A stretch of 64,000 bases of DNA, taken from Bacteroidia bacterium (GTDB lineage Bacteria > Bacteroidota > Bacteroidia > B-17B0 > Aurantibacillaceae). The translations under genes were made by a program, and so were the position numbers. Below are positions 34,112-42,761 of this stretch, piece after piece. The notes under the pieces were generated by a model. It was not told where the DNA came from. It did not search any database and saw only the letters and a program-made list of their open reading frames with translations. Each line of letters opens with the position of its first letter. Position 1 is the first letter of the stretch. Location: positions 130,483 to 194,482 of the forward strand of contig JAGNIU010000002.1 in NCBI GenBank assembly GCA_018000995.1, given 5' to 3'.

Positions 34112-35674
34112 TTATTTGCTTAGTTCTATGAATAAATGTTTTTCAGACTGATAAGATGATTTATCAAGAATTTCAATTGGCATTGAAGTGTTTTTAAATC
34201 CGGGAGCATCTACATTCAAAATATATTTTCCAGGTGGTAAAATAACAATACTTCTTCCGTTAGCAGGGTTAGGATAGTAGTTACCAATTAACTCTTTTGT
34301 GATAATATCACTCACACTAATAACTACATCGCGGAATTCAATAGCAGAATGATCGCGTGCTACTAATTGTCCAATCAAAACAGTATAATCCAAATCTGCC
34401 TCGTTAAAAGACACGCGGTAAATATCATAATCACCATTTCCACCACCTCTAACAGAAGCTACATAACCATATTTACCCGATTTTGAAATTCTGAAATTCA
34501 AATCATCATAAGAAGTATTTACAGGATAACCTATATTGCGTGGGTTTATAAAACGATGTTGCTCTTCGTCGTAAGTGGCTTTAAAAATATCATAACCACC
34601 CATACTGGCATGACCTTTAGAACTAAAGAAAAGCGTTTTACCATCGGGAGATAAATTTGGGAAATCTTCGTTCATTGGTGTATTCACGCCTACTCCGCAA
34701 TTTCTTGGTTCGCCCCATTTACCTGTAGGTAACTTTGTACACGAATAAATATCTGTTCCACCAAAACCGCCTTTGCGGTCACTTGCAAAATAAACAGTAG
34801 TTCCTTCATTATTCACACAAGCTGCAATTTCATCACCTGAACTATTTATTGGTGCAGGTAGTAATTCTGGTTTTGAGAAATTACCATTAGCAAACATTTT
34901 AGTCATGTAAATTTTTCCTGCGCCTTTAAAATCCGATTTGTAAATTAATAATACATCGCCTTTGGCATTCATTCCAATAACTTCTTCGCCACTGTTACCT
35001 CCACAAACAGGTTCACCAATTACATTCGCCTCAGCGTATACACCATTAACAACCTTCGAAATAAATATCGAATTTTTATATTGGCCATTCTCCATTTTCT
35101 GTGCGTCTTTTTTTACAGGACGTTTAGAATTAAACACCATATAATTTTCGGTTTCAGTAACGAATGGGTAATAATCGGCAAAAGGCGAGTTAATTGTTTT
35201 TCCTAAAGACTGAAAAATCACATCAACCGGAAATTTAATTAGTTCCTTTGCATTGATACTATATTGAATTTCCTGCTCAACATTAGCAAGGTTATCAAAA
35301 CTACCTTTTGCCAATTCTTTAAATTTATTAAAACTGACAATCGCCTCATCGAAACGATTGGCGTATTGATACGCACGGCCTAATAAAAAATCAGCATTAG
35401 GGTTGTGTTTTTCTTTGCGGACAACAATTTCAAGATAAGAAACAGCTTTAGCTTTATTAATATTGGAATTGAGATAACAAACCCCGGCATTGTAATTATA
35501 AATTTCGTTTTTGGGTTCTATTGTTAAAAGTTGAAGATAGTCTTCAAGGGCATCCTCATAATTTTCGGCTTTAAGCTTAATATCAGCTTCCATCTCCAGT
35601 TTTTTAACATCGCTGTTCTGGCTTATTAATAAACCTGTTACAAAAACAAAAAATATGACTAAAAACCGCTTCAT
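34112..35674 (-). CDS. TPR-PD40 envelope protein (PorE-like, no OmpA domain)
   Basis: This is a secreted or periplasmic protein of 520 residues. A signal peptide (about 1-19, ends LLISQ) is followed by TPR repeats (about 28-130), then a PD40/WD40-like beta propeller (about 150-430). The propeller repeats read FNSKRPVKKD, VYFASDRKGGFGGTDIYSC, LFFSSKGHASMGGYDIF and YVASVRGGGNGDYDIY. A carboxypeptidase-regulatory-like beta domain (about 435-510, LPPGKYILNVDAPGF) ends it. This matches T9SS component PorE in domain order but lacks the C-terminal OmpA-like peptidoglycan-binding domain, so it may instead be an associated scaffold. First gene of an operon with upp and bshC. Confidence 0.85.
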   Translation of the reverse strand: MKRFLVIFFVFVTGLLISQNSDVKKLEMEADIKLKAENYEDALEDYLQLLTIEPKNEIYNYNAGVCYLNSNINKAKAVSYLEIVVRKEKHNPNADFLLGRAYQYANRFDEAIVSFNKFKELAKGSFDNLANVEQEIQYSINAKELIKFPVDVIFQSLGKTINSPFADYYPFVTETENYMVFNSKRPVKKDAQKMENGQYKNSIFISKVVNGVYAEANVIGEPVCGGNSGEEVIGMNAKGDVLLIYKSDFKGAGKIYMTKMFANGNFSKPELLPAPINSSGDEIAACVNNEGTTVYFASDRKGGFGGTDIYSCTKLPTGKWGEPRNCGVGVNTPMNEDFPNLSPDGKTLFFSSKGHASMGGYDIFKATYDEEQHRFINPRNIGYPVNTSYDDLNFRISKSGKYGYVASVRGGGNGDYDIYRVSFNEADLDYTVLIGQLVARDHSAIEFRDVVISVSDIITKELIGNYYPNPANGRSIVILPPGKYILNVDAPGFKNTSMPIEILDKSSYQSEKHLFIELSK

Positions 35675-35765
35675 TTACCTTCCGAAACTCTATCTAAAAT
35701 AGAGTAGTTAAATATACAATTTTTGAGACTATTTAATGCTTTTTATTAATTAACTTTATCCCATA

Positions 35766-36140
35766 ATGTCAGCATTCTTTAAATCCTTTTCATACGCCTT
35801 TAAAGGCTTGGTTTTTAGCCTTAAACAGCGAAACATGAAAGTGATTTTTATCAGCGCCATTCTTACAATTTTAGCAGCGCTATTTTTAAAAGTAAATTCC
35901 GGCGATTGGTGTATACTTTTAATTTGTATTGGATTAGTAATGTCTCTTGAAATGATGAACTCTGCCATTGAAGGGATTGTTGATTTAGTGAGTCCACAAC
36001 AAAACGAAAAAGCCGGCCGGATAAAAGATATGGCGGCAGGTGCTGTATTGGTTGCTTCAATTGTTTCTTTCATTATAGGAGTAATAGTTTTAGGGAAATA
36101 TTTTTTATCATTTTTATACAACATCACCAATAACCAATAA
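35766..36140 (+). CDS. Diacylglycerol kinase family protein
   Basis: This is a small integral-membrane lipid or undecaprenol kinase of the prokaryotic DAGK family, 124 residues. It has an N-terminal amphipathic region (FKSFSYAFKGLVFSLKQRNMKV, typical of the group), three transmembrane helices (about 27-43, 47-66 and 98-120) and the signature EMMNSAIEGIVDLVSP (about 61-76), which provides the catalytic Glu and Asn. In Gram-positives this family phosphorylates undecaprenol, and in E. coli diacylglycerol; which applies here is open. It is followed by a single base and then the nucleoside phosphorylase. An equally long antisense frame over the same bases is a shadow. Confidence 0.92.
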   Translation: MSAFFKSFSYAFKGLVFSLKQRNMKVIFISAILTILAALFLKVNSGDWCILLICIGLVMSLEMMNSAIEGIVDLVSPQQNEKAGRIKDMAAGAVLVASIVSFIIGVIVLGKYFLSFLYNITNNQ

Positions 36141-36141
36141 T

Positions 36142-37011
36142 ATGAGATTTGCAGAAACAGAATTGATTTTAACCGAAGACAAACGTGTTTATCATATTAA
36201 TTTAAAAGCAGAAGATGTTGCTGATACTGTAATTGTAGTTGGCGATCAAGGACGAGTTTCACAAATAAGTTCATTCTTCAGTAAAATAGATTTTAAAACT
36301 GAGCATCGTGAATTTGTAACCCATACCGGTTGGTTTAACGGAAAACGTATTACGGTTTTATCTACAGGTATTGGTACTGATAATATTGATATTGTGATGA
36401 ACGAATTGGATGCGGCTGTAAACATCAATCTTGAAACACGTGAATTAAATCCAACATTAAAAAGTTTAAACATCATACGGTTTGGTACCAGCGGCGCATT
36501 ACAACAAGAAATTCCCGTTAACGGAATTGTAGTAAGTTCTCACGGCATTGGATTAGATGGTCTTTTAAATTTTTACGAAGGATGGAAAGATGTGAACGAA
36601 ACGCCAATTTCTGAAGCTTTCATTAAACATGTGAATTGGCAAAGTAATTTACCTTACCCTTATTGCGTTAAAGGTTCAGAAACTCTCCTCGAAAAATTTA
36701 AAGCCGGTAATCATGTGGGCATAACGGCCACCGCCCCTGGGTTTTACGGTCCGCAAGGAAGGGAGATTCGTTTAAAGGCCTCTTCTAAAAACCTTAACGA
36801 CTTATTAACCTCTTTTAATCATAACGGTTTAAAGATTACCAACTTCGAGATGGAAACCTCGGCTTTATACGGCTTAGGTTCAATGTTAGGTCACAATTGT
36901 TTAACGGCTTGTGTGATTATTGCTAACAGGGTTAGGAAGGAATTTACAAAGGATTATAAAAAGAGTGTAGAGTTATTAATAGAAAATAGTTTAGAACGAT
37001 TAACAACCTGA
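36142..37011 (+). CDS. Uridine phosphorylase-like nucleoside phosphorylase
   Basis: This enzyme cleaves nucleosides with phosphate to free base plus (deoxy)ribose 1-phosphate; 289 residues of the PNP/UDP family. The phosphate/ribose sites are VVGDQGRVSQIS (about 33-44) and VLSTGIGTDNIDIV. The base site includes RFGTSGALQQEIPVNGIVVS, and NFEMETSALYGLG is the ExE ribose-binding motif. It lies one base after the DAGK gene. Since upp is also in the window, the two could feed uridine to uracil to UMP, but they are on opposite strands and not one operon. Uridine is the most likely substrate by resemblance, but purine activity is not excluded. Confidence 0.88.
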   Translation: MRFAETELILTEDKRVYHINLKAEDVADTVIVVGDQGRVSQISSFFSKIDFKTEHREFVTHTGWFNGKRITVLSTGIGTDNIDIVMNELDAAVNINLETRELNPTLKSLNIIRFGTSGALQQEIPVNGIVVSSHGIGLDGLLNFYEGWKDVNETPISEAFIKHVNWQSNLPYPYCVKGSETLLEKFKAGNHVGITATAPGFYGPQGREIRLKASSKNLNDLLTSFNHNGLKITNFEMETSALYGLGSMLGHNCLTACVIIANRVRKEFTKDYKKSVELLIENSLERLTT

Positions 37012-37040
37012 TTGTTAAAAAATACTATGCCCCCTTCCAA

Positions 37041-37070
37041 ATGGCCCGATTGCTTGGGCTATTTTTGTTT
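37041..37070 (+). terminator. Terminator after nucleoside phosphorylase gene
   Basis: ATGGCCC (37041-37047) pairs with GGGCTAT (37056-37062) with one G-T pair and an 8-base loop, followed by TTTTGTTT. It lies 30 bases after the stop codon. Its presence argues that the open frame continuing upstream of 37075 in the next gene is not translated. Confidence 0.6.
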
Positions 37071-37095
37071 AACTATGAAGGCTGGGAAAAATCAA

Positions 37096-37965
37096 ATGAA
37101 CTTAAAAGAGGTAATTGCCTTAATTACCCTTCTTGATGACCCGGACGAAACTATTTATTGTCAGGTAAAAGACCGCTTTATTACATTGGGTCCGCCAGCC
37201 ATTCCTCATTTAGAAACAGCTTGGGAAAATAGTTTTGATGCTATGATGCAAAAGCGCATTGAGACTATCATTCGTAATATCAATTTCGAAGCCCTTCATA
37301 AAGCCCTTAAACATTGGGCAGAACACGAACAGGAAGATTTGTTTAAAGGTATTTGCATGATTGCCCGTTATCAGTATCCTGATTTGGATGAGATAAAGCT
37401 CAAAAAACAAATACAGCAATTAAAGCAGGATGTTTGGTTAGAGATTCACGATGATTTAACAGCTCTTGAGAAAATTAAAATCATCAACCATATTTTATTT
37501 GAAGTGCATCAATTTGGCGGAAATATTACCAATTACCATGCGCCTCAAAATTCATTCCTTAATGTAGTACTCGAAACCAAAAAAGGAAATCCTGTGATGT
37601 TAAGTGTGATTTATGCTTTAGTTTGTAAAGAATTGGATATTCCTGTTTTTGGCGTGAATTTACCGCAGCATTTTGTTTTGGCTTATGTGAATGATTACGC
37701 TAACCTTTACGATACCAATCACAAAACACTTTCAGATAATATTTTGTTTTATGTGAACCCTTTCAGCAAAGGCTTAATCTTCCAGCAAAAAGATATCGAT
37801 TCTTTCCTTAAGCAATTAAATGTTGAGCCTGAGAATAAATACTATCTCCCCTGCAGCAACCTTGATATATTAAAGCGTGTGTTAAATAACTTGGTTTACT
37901 CTTTTGAAAAGCTTGGTTATGCTGAAAAGGTGGAAGAGTTAAAATCCCTAGAGAAGAACTTGTAA
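37096..37965 (+). CDS. SirB1/transglutaminase-like family protein
   Basis: This is a cytoplasmic protein of 289 residues of the transglutaminase-like SirB1 N-terminal family. The core (about 110-240) has the pattern GNPVMLSVIYALVCKELDIPVFGVNLPQHF, in which Cys of the Cys-His-Asp triad is replaced (the family usually lacks it), suggesting a binding rather than catalytic role. An N-terminal helical HEAT-like part (VKDRFITLGPPAIPHLETAW) precedes it. The frame opens at TTG 37012, but a terminator lies at 37041-37070, so ATG 37096 (MNLKEVIALITLLDDPDET) is chosen; ATG 37075 is the alternative. Function unknown. Confidence 0.8.
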   Translation: MNLKEVIALITLLDDPDETIYCQVKDRFITLGPPAIPHLETAWENSFDAMMQKRIETIIRNINFEALHKALKHWAEHEQEDLFKGICMIARYQYPDLDEIKLKKQIQQLKQDVWLEIHDDLTALEKIKIINHILFEVHQFGGNITNYHAPQNSFLNVVLETKKGNPVMLSVIYALVCKELDIPVFGVNLPQHFVLAYVNDYANLYDTNHKTLSDNILFYVNPFSKGLIFQQKDIDSFLKQLNVEPENKYYLPCSNLDILKRVLNNLVYSFEKLGYAEKVEELKSLEKNL

Positions 37966-38556
37966 TTAGTTCCCGAAAATTTTCCCAATTGTTTTAAAAA
38001 TCAGTTTCAAATCGGTAGCCAATCCTGCCTCTTGAATATATTTAAGATTGAGCTGTAATTTTGCAGGCATTACTTCTTTAATATAGGTCTCTTCCGGATT
38101 TTGAGATTTAGCCAATAAATCATTCTCATTTATATAATCTAAGGAAGCGTAGTCTGTAATTCCAGGCTGAACCGATAATACTTTTTTCTGCTCATCATTG
38201 TACATATCTACGTACTTACGGACTTCAGGTCTCGGTCCCACTAAACTCATACTTCCAAACAATACATTAAAGAGCTGCGGCAATTCATCCAATTTATACT
38301 TCCGTAAAAAATATCCAACGGGGGTTATTCTCGGGTCGCGACCACCAACTGTAAGCAAACCTTTTTTATCGGAATCAGTAAACATAGTCCGGAACTTAAA
38401 GAGTTTGAAATCTATATTCCCCTTTCCAACTCTGGTTTGCAGATAAAAAACCGGGAAGCCTGAATTAAGAGCGACCGCTAAAAAAATTAAAAAGAAAATG
38501 GGAGACAATATAATAATGCCAATTAAGGAAGCTATTATATCGAATAAACGTTTCAA
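37966..38556 (-). CDS. Undecaprenyl-phosphate sugar phosphotransferase
   Basis: This initiating bacterial sugar transferase moves a sugar-1-phosphate from a nucleotide sugar to undecaprenyl phosphate at the inner membrane. At 196 residues it is the minimal catalytic type (PglC-like). It has an N-terminal reentrant membrane helix (MKRLFDIIASLIGIIILSP), FKLFKFRTMF and the C-terminal KLDELPQLFNVLFGSMSLVGPRPE. The start must be TTG (38554-38556); it overlaps the aminotransferase stop as TTGA, and no ATG exists upstream. With the adjacent DegT aminotransferase it fits a pathway using an amino sugar such as a bacillosamine-like residue, but the acetyltransferase is absent here. Confidence 0.93.
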   Translation of the reverse strand: MKRLFDIIASLIGIIILSPIFFLIFLAVALNSGFPVFYLQTRVGKGNIDFKLFKFRTMFTDSDKKGLLTVGGRDPRITPVGYFLRKYKLDELPQLFNVLFGSMSLVGPRPEVRKYVDMYNDEQKKVLSVQPGITDYASLDYINENDLLAKSQNPEETYIKEVMPAKLQLNLKYIQEAGLATDLKLIFKTIGKIFGN

Positions 38557-39761
38557 GCTAATACCTTATTAACTGAATCAATCACAGCCTTTATCACGGT
38601 TTCGGTTAATTCGTTGTTTAAGTCGTAAAACACAGGCAAGCTTATTTCAGTGCTATAGTTTTTATACGTTACCGGATAATTTTTTATATCGTAACCTAGG
38701 TTTTTATAAAAGCTCATACAAGGCACCGGAATAAAATGAACGTTCACTGAAACATCATGTTCAAATATCTCCTTAATAATAGCATCGCGTTGTTCTTCTG
38801 TTATACCTTTAATACGTAATGGGTATAAATGGAAACAGCTTTGTTTATTGGCCTTACTATATATAGGTGTGATAAAGCGATCGTCTTTAATAAAGGTAGC
38901 CGTATACTTATCAAAAATTTCCTGGCGACGCTTTAAAGTATCGTTATCGTAACGTTCAATTTCAATTAAACCCATCGCGGCAGCAATATCTGTCATATTA
39001 TATTTATAACCCGCTTCAATAATATCGTAACGCCAATTTCCCTTTTGTGTTTTGGCTAATGCGTCTTTGTTTTGACCATGAAGTGTTTTTATACATAGAT
39101 ACTTATAGACCGCTTCGTTATCAAAAGGTTCAGGTAGGTTTAAACAAACAGCACCTCCTTCGGCAGTCACTAAATTTTTTACAGCGTGAAATGAAAATAC
39201 AGAAACATCACAAAGACTTCCTGTTTTCTTTCCATTATAAGAAGCTCCGAACGAATGAGCCGCATCAGCCAGAACAAGAACTCGCCCTAATTGTTTTTGA
39301 ATATCATTATTAGGCTGAAACTTATCTTTAAGTCTTACCACAATATCATTAATCTCATCAAAATCACAAGGCCAGCCGGCGAAGTCAACCGGCATAATAG
39401 CTTTGGTTTTTGAAGTTATTGCTTTTTCTATTGCGGAAGTATTAATATTGAAGTCGTGTTCATTCACATCCACAAAAACCGGAGTAGCCCCTACATGTAT
39501 AATAACATTAGCTGTAGCTGAATATGTATATGCAGGCAAAATAACCTCATCCCCTTCTTTCACACCAAACCAACGTAACATGATTTCTAAACCTGCGGTT
39601 GCTGAGTTTAAACATAAGGTGTTTTTATTACCACAATAAGCTGTAATTTTTTTCTCGAACTCCTTGGTACGAGGGCCGGTAGTTATCCAGCCCGACTTTA
39701 AAGCTTTAACTACTTCATCACAAATTTTGTCGTCGATACGTGGAGGTGAAAATGGAATCAT
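38553..39761 (-). CDS. DegT/DnrJ/EryC1/StrS sugar aminotransferase
   Basis: This PLP-dependent enzyme aminates a keto-sugar nucleotide; 402 residues. It opens with MIPFSPPRIDDKICDEV, followed by GWITTGPRTKEFEKKI, then LCLNSATAGLEIMLRW. The PLP-lysine loop is VSVFSFHAVKNLVTAEGGAV (Lys about residue 197), and LADAAHSFGASYNGK holds the cofactor-contacting Asp and His. The C-terminal FHLYPLRI is typical. It precedes the sugar transferase with a 4-base overlap, so both act in one amino-sugar glycan pathway. An upstream dehydratase is not in the window. Confidence 0.93.
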   Translation of the reverse strand: MIPFSPPRIDDKICDEVVKALKSGWITTGPRTKEFEKKITAYCGNKNTLCLNSATAGLEIMLRWFGVKEGDEVILPAYTYSATANVIIHVGATPVFVDVNEHDFNINTSAIEKAITSKTKAIMPVDFAGWPCDFDEINDIVVRLKDKFQPNNDIQKQLGRVLVLADAAHSFGASYNGKKTGSLCDVSVFSFHAVKNLVTAEGGAVCLNLPEPFDNEAVYKYLCIKTLHGQNKDALAKTQKGNWRYDIIEAGYKYNMTDIAAAMGLIEIERYDNDTLKRRQEIFDKYTATFIKDDRFITPIYSKANKQSCFHLYPLRIKGITEEQRDAIIKEIFEHDVSVNVHFIPVPCMSFYKNLGYDIKNYPVTYKNYSTEISLPVFYDLNNELTETVIKAVIDSVNKVLA

Positions 39762-39996
39762 GGTTCAAATTATTTAATGCAAATTAACGAAATATTAAGA
39801 ACAGATTTGAGGCTTTAAAAAGCATTTTCAGGTGGATGACGCTCAACGTTATTAACAATCCTATCTTAATTACCGCCTTAGTTTATACACATTAACGTGT
39901 TGAATCATAATTGATAGCGCAAAGCTTGTGCCTGATTTGATTATCTATTTTTAGCAAAAGTTATATTAACTATTTCGCAAACATAATTTAACAAGA

Positions 39997-42324
39997 ATGA
40001 ACACACAAAATTTAAAAACAGAATTACAGTCGGTATTAGACGGAGATCTTGCAATGCGCAAGGAGTTTAATACGTTAAAGCGCTCGTTGAGTGACTATCG
40101 TAATCAATTAATTGAACGCGATGAAGATTGTAAACGCCTTCAGGTAACTATCGACGTGTTAAACACGAAAATGGTGGTAATGGAACGTGATAACGTGAAT
40201 TACAAAGCCGAATTAGCGTCTTTTAAAGAATTGCGTTCAACGATTAAGGAACAATTAAGCGCAAAACAAGAAGAGATTGAAAACTATTTACGCGAAATAG
40301 AAAGTTTGAAAGCTCAGTTAGATACTATCGCAGCTCATTATGATACCCGTTTAGAGAATGGTTTAAAAACTTCGGCTGAAGAATTAGACGCTGTAAAAAA
40401 AGAATTAAACCTTCAAATTGAAGAATTACGTTCAAGCGCACACTACCGCGAAATTGGTGTACGTGACGAGTGTGAACAAAAAATAAATGCCTTAACCCAG
40501 GCAATGGCTGAAAAAGAACTTGAACTGACTTCTAAACACGAATCAGAAATCAATTCAATTAATGCACAATACACAACTCAAATTGAAGAAATTAGAAATG
40601 CTTACGAAACTAAATTAAGCGAGTCGTCTTCTTTATCTAATACTACTATTGAATCGCTAACTAATGAGTATGAAGGAAAATTAAAACGTCTGGAAGATTC
40701 ATTAACACATACAATTAACGAAAACAAGAGTTCTTACGAATACGCCGTTTCTTCTTTACAAACTGAATCAACTTCTAAAGAACAAGCATTAATTGCTAGC
40801 TACGAAAAGCAATTGAATGACTTAACAGCTTCAGCAGGTGAGAAAGAGCAAACATTAGTTGCTAATTACGAAAAGCAATTAAATGAGTTAATGGCTTTAG
40901 CGAATGGTGATGTTGAGAAGATGAAAGCTGAATACGAAGAGCGTTTATCTAATACATTAATACATAGTAACGATCAAAACAGTAAATTAACTGAAGACTT
41001 AAACAAGTTTGTTTTAGAAAACGAGCATTTCAAAGAGAAAATCCGCGAAATGATTACGCATATAGATGATCAAAATGGTAAGATTGAAAATTTATGCCGC
41101 GAGATTGAAATTAAGAATGATGAAGTAAATAGTTGGATAGAGAAATACAACACTTTAACTTCTGAGTTCGAAAGCTATAAAAACTTACAACAACAATCAC
41201 AAAGCGAGCAAGTACAAGGTTTAAATTCTGAATTAAGTAATCATATTGAAACTATTAGTCAGTTAAAAGCTGAGTTAGAATCGAAAAACAATGTAATTGC
41301 TGAATTAAATTCATCTGTTTCTTCAAAAAGTGCTGAGTTAGGTTATACTAAATCAGAAATTGAAAGATTAAATGGAGAAATTGCTAAGAGTCTTGAAGAG
41401 TGGAATGAAAAAGAATTATCATTCGAAAGCTTTAAGTCTGAATTAGAAACTATTTCACAACAACAAATCACCGCTAAAGATATTGAGTTCGAAAAATTAT
41501 TAGCTGAAAATTCAAGCTTAATTAACGAAATCGACTTAGCGCAAGATAAAGTTGAAGCTCAGGAAGAAGAAATCGCTTTATTAAAAGCTGAACTTACTGA
41601 ATCAACAACCGGAATTGAAGGTCGCGTAACTGAATTAAAAGAAACTATTAACGCTAAGAATTTCGAATTAACTACATTAACTGCAGATAATGCAGCTTTA
41701 AGTACACAAGTTACTTCGTTAAAATCTGAAGTTTCTGAATTAACTTTCCAATTAGAAAACACAACTTCTGCATTTAATACTGAAGTTACTAATTTAAAAT
41801 CGGAAGTTTCAGAATTAACCTCTCAATTATCAAACACAACCTCAACAAATGAGGCGATTACTGAATGGGAAAATAAATACAATTCGCTTTCATCTGAATT
41901 AGCAGAATTTAAATCGGCAGCTGAAGGCTTTACTTCAACTATCGAAAATCTAAATTCTAAAATCACTTCTTACGAAACTGAACTTGAAACTTTAAAAGCT
42001 TCAACTTCTGCAACAACTGAACAAGAAGAATATATTGATCGCTTATTTAAACAAATTGATGCTTTAAATGACGAGAAAATGAGTTTGTTGAGCGAGAAGG
42101 AACAAATGGCAGAACAGCTGTTAAAGATGAATGAAGTGGTTGGCGGTATCTCCCAACATATTGATAGTCAAAATATTGACGTAACCGATTTGAATAGTCA
42201 GCGAAAAAATATTATATTAGCTAAGTCTTCTTCTGGAACGACTAACGAAAGTGGTGCCATGAAGAAACAAATTAACGAATTGGTGCGTGAAATAGACAAG
42301 TGTATTGCTTTACTAAGTGCTTAA
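39997..42324 (+). CDS. Long coiled-coil protein upstream of zapA
   Basis: This 775-residue protein is almost entirely heptad-repeat coiled coil, rich in Glu, Lys, Ser, Leu and Asn, with no signal peptide or membrane segment, so a cytoplasmic rod is likely. Internal duplications are visible: SYEKQLNDLTAS/NYEKQLNELMAL (22-residue period, residues 264-307) and VTSLKSEVSELT/VTNLKSEVSELT (25-residue period, residues 572-620). The C-terminal 100 residues (YIDRLFKQIDALNDEKMSL and later MKKQINELVREIDKCIALLSA) are less repetitive and may be the conserved functional end. It is followed after 24 bases by zapA and then rny, so a role in cell division or cytoskeleton is suggested by context only. No family recognised. 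Confidence 0.85.
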   Translation: MNTQNLKTELQSVLDGDLAMRKEFNTLKRSLSDYRNQLIERDEDCKRLQVTIDVLNTKMVVMERDNVNYKAELASFKELRSTIKEQLSAKQEEIENYLREIESLKAQLDTIAAHYDTRLENGLKTSAEELDAVKKELNLQIEELRSSAHYREIGVRDECEQKINALTQAMAEKELELTSKHESEINSINAQYTTQIEEIRNAYETKLSESSSLSNTTIESLTNEYEGKLKRLEDSLTHTINENKSSYEYAVSSLQTESTSKEQALIASYEKQLNDLTASAGEKEQTLVANYEKQLNELMALANGDVEKMKAEYEERLSNTLIHSNDQNSKLTEDLNKFVLENEHFKEKIREMITHIDDQNGKIENLCREIEIKNDEVNSWIEKYNTLTSEFESYKNLQQQSQSEQVQGLNSELSNHIETISQLKAELESKNNVIAELNSSVSSKSAELGYTKSEIERLNGEIAKSLEEWNEKELSFESFKSELETISQQQITAKDIEFEKLLAENSSLINEIDLAQDKVEAQEEEIALLKAELTESTTGIEGRVTELKETINAKNFELTTLTADNAALSTQVTSLKSEVSELTFQLENTTSAFNTEVTNLKSEVSELTSQLSNTTSTNEAITEWENKYNSLSSELAEFKSAAEGFTSTIENLNSKITSYETELETLKASTSATTEQEEYIDRLFKQIDALNDEKMSLLSEKEQMAEQLLKMNEVVGGISQHIDSQNIDVTDLNSQRKNIILAKSSSGTTNESGAMKKQINELVREIDKCIALLSA
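40786..40917 (+). repeat. Tandem 66-base coding repeat, two units
   Basis: Units 40786-40851 and 40852-40917 encode ALIASYEKQLNDL... and TLVANYEKQLNEL..., a 22-residue period in the coiled-coil gene. The period is close to three heptads plus one residue, consistent with internal duplication. Confidence 0.65.
41710..41850 (+). repeat. Tandem 75-base coding repeat, two units
   Basis: Units starting at 41710 and 41785 encode VTSLKSEVSELTFQLENTTS and VTNLKSEVSELTSQLSNTTS, a 25-residue period in the coiled-coil gene. Codons differ at several third positions, so the duplication is not recent. Confidence 0.7.
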
Positions 42325-42348
42325 TTTTTAACGCCCTTTTTAGTTTTC

Positions 42349-42657
42349 ATGAACGAGGTAAGTATAAAAGTAGAAATTGCAGGCGGATTGTATCCGCTGA
42401 AGATTAAAACCGAAGACGAGGAAAACGTAAGAAAGGTTGTTGATTTAATAAATACTAAGATCGCCGAGTTTGAAAAAACTTACGCGATTAAAGATAAAAA
42501 GGATTGTTTAGCTATGGTAATGTTGCAGTTAGTATCGCAATTTTACATGAAGGCTGAAGAATCTGAAAAAGAATTAAGCCATTTTAAAATACTATTGATT
42601 GATGTGGAGATGATGTTGCAAGAACATCTTTCAAATGTCAAAAATATAGAAGAATAA
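42349..42657 (+). CDS. zapA: Cell division protein ZapA
   Basis: ZapA binds FtsZ and bundles its protofilaments at the division ring. This 102-residue protein has the N-terminal beta domain VSIKVEIAGGLYPLKIKTEDEENVRKVVDLINTKIAEFE and the C-terminal coiled coil with AMVMLQLVSQFYMKAEESEKEL. The length fits the family exactly. It lies 24 bases after the coiled-coil gene and about 100 bases before rny on the same strand. ZapA next to rny is a recurring arrangement in Bacteroidota. ATG 42349 is unambiguous. Confidence 0.93.
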   Translation: MNEVSIKVEIAGGLYPLKIKTEDEENVRKVVDLINTKIAEFEKTYAIKDKKDCLAMVMLQLVSQFYMKAEESEKELSHFKILLIDVEMMLQEHLSNVKNIEE

Positions 42658-42659
42658 AG

Positions 42660-42674
42660 TCCACCTTAGGTGGA
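42660..42674. repeat. Perfect short palindrome after zapA
   Basis: TCCACC (42660-42665), TTA, GGTGGA (42669-42674) begins 3 bases after the zapA stop codon. It is similar in build to CCGCCTCAGGTGG at 44834-44846 and may be a dispersed repeat word or a small mRNA stem. Confidence 0.5.
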
Positions 42675-42686
42675 TACACAGTTTTC

Positions 42687-42738
42687 ACGCACAAATTTTA
42701 TGACGCAATATTGCTGATTAAGGTTTGTGCGTTTTTTA
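42687..42738 (+). ncRNA. Long hairpin with T tract: terminator or small RNA candidate
   Basis: ACGCACAAA (42687-42695) pairs perfectly with TTTGTGCGT (42724-42732) across 28 bases, followed by TTTTTT. Inside the loop GCAATATTGC is self-complementary. The result is a rod with a large internal bubble and a terminal T tract. This may simply be a terminator. A short 6S-type RNA is possible, since ssrS neighbours zapA in some bacteria, but the size (about 100 bases at most) and lack of a clear promoter keep this speculative. Confidence 0.35.
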
Positions 42739-42761
42739 TTTAATTAATTTATAACAGAGTC

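Noticed and set aside
35756-36130. 124-residue minus-strand frame opposite the diacylglycerol kinase gene
   Set aside because: Equal in length and nearly the same span as the kinase but without family resemblance; a shadow frame.
37012-37095. TTG start extending the SirB1-like protein
   Set aside because: A terminator-like hairpin for the preceding gene falls in this stretch, and the encoded residues do not look like the family.
39883-39891. DnaA-box-like TTATACACA
   Set aside because: Single copy, no cluster of boxes and no dnaA or origin genes near it; not an origin.
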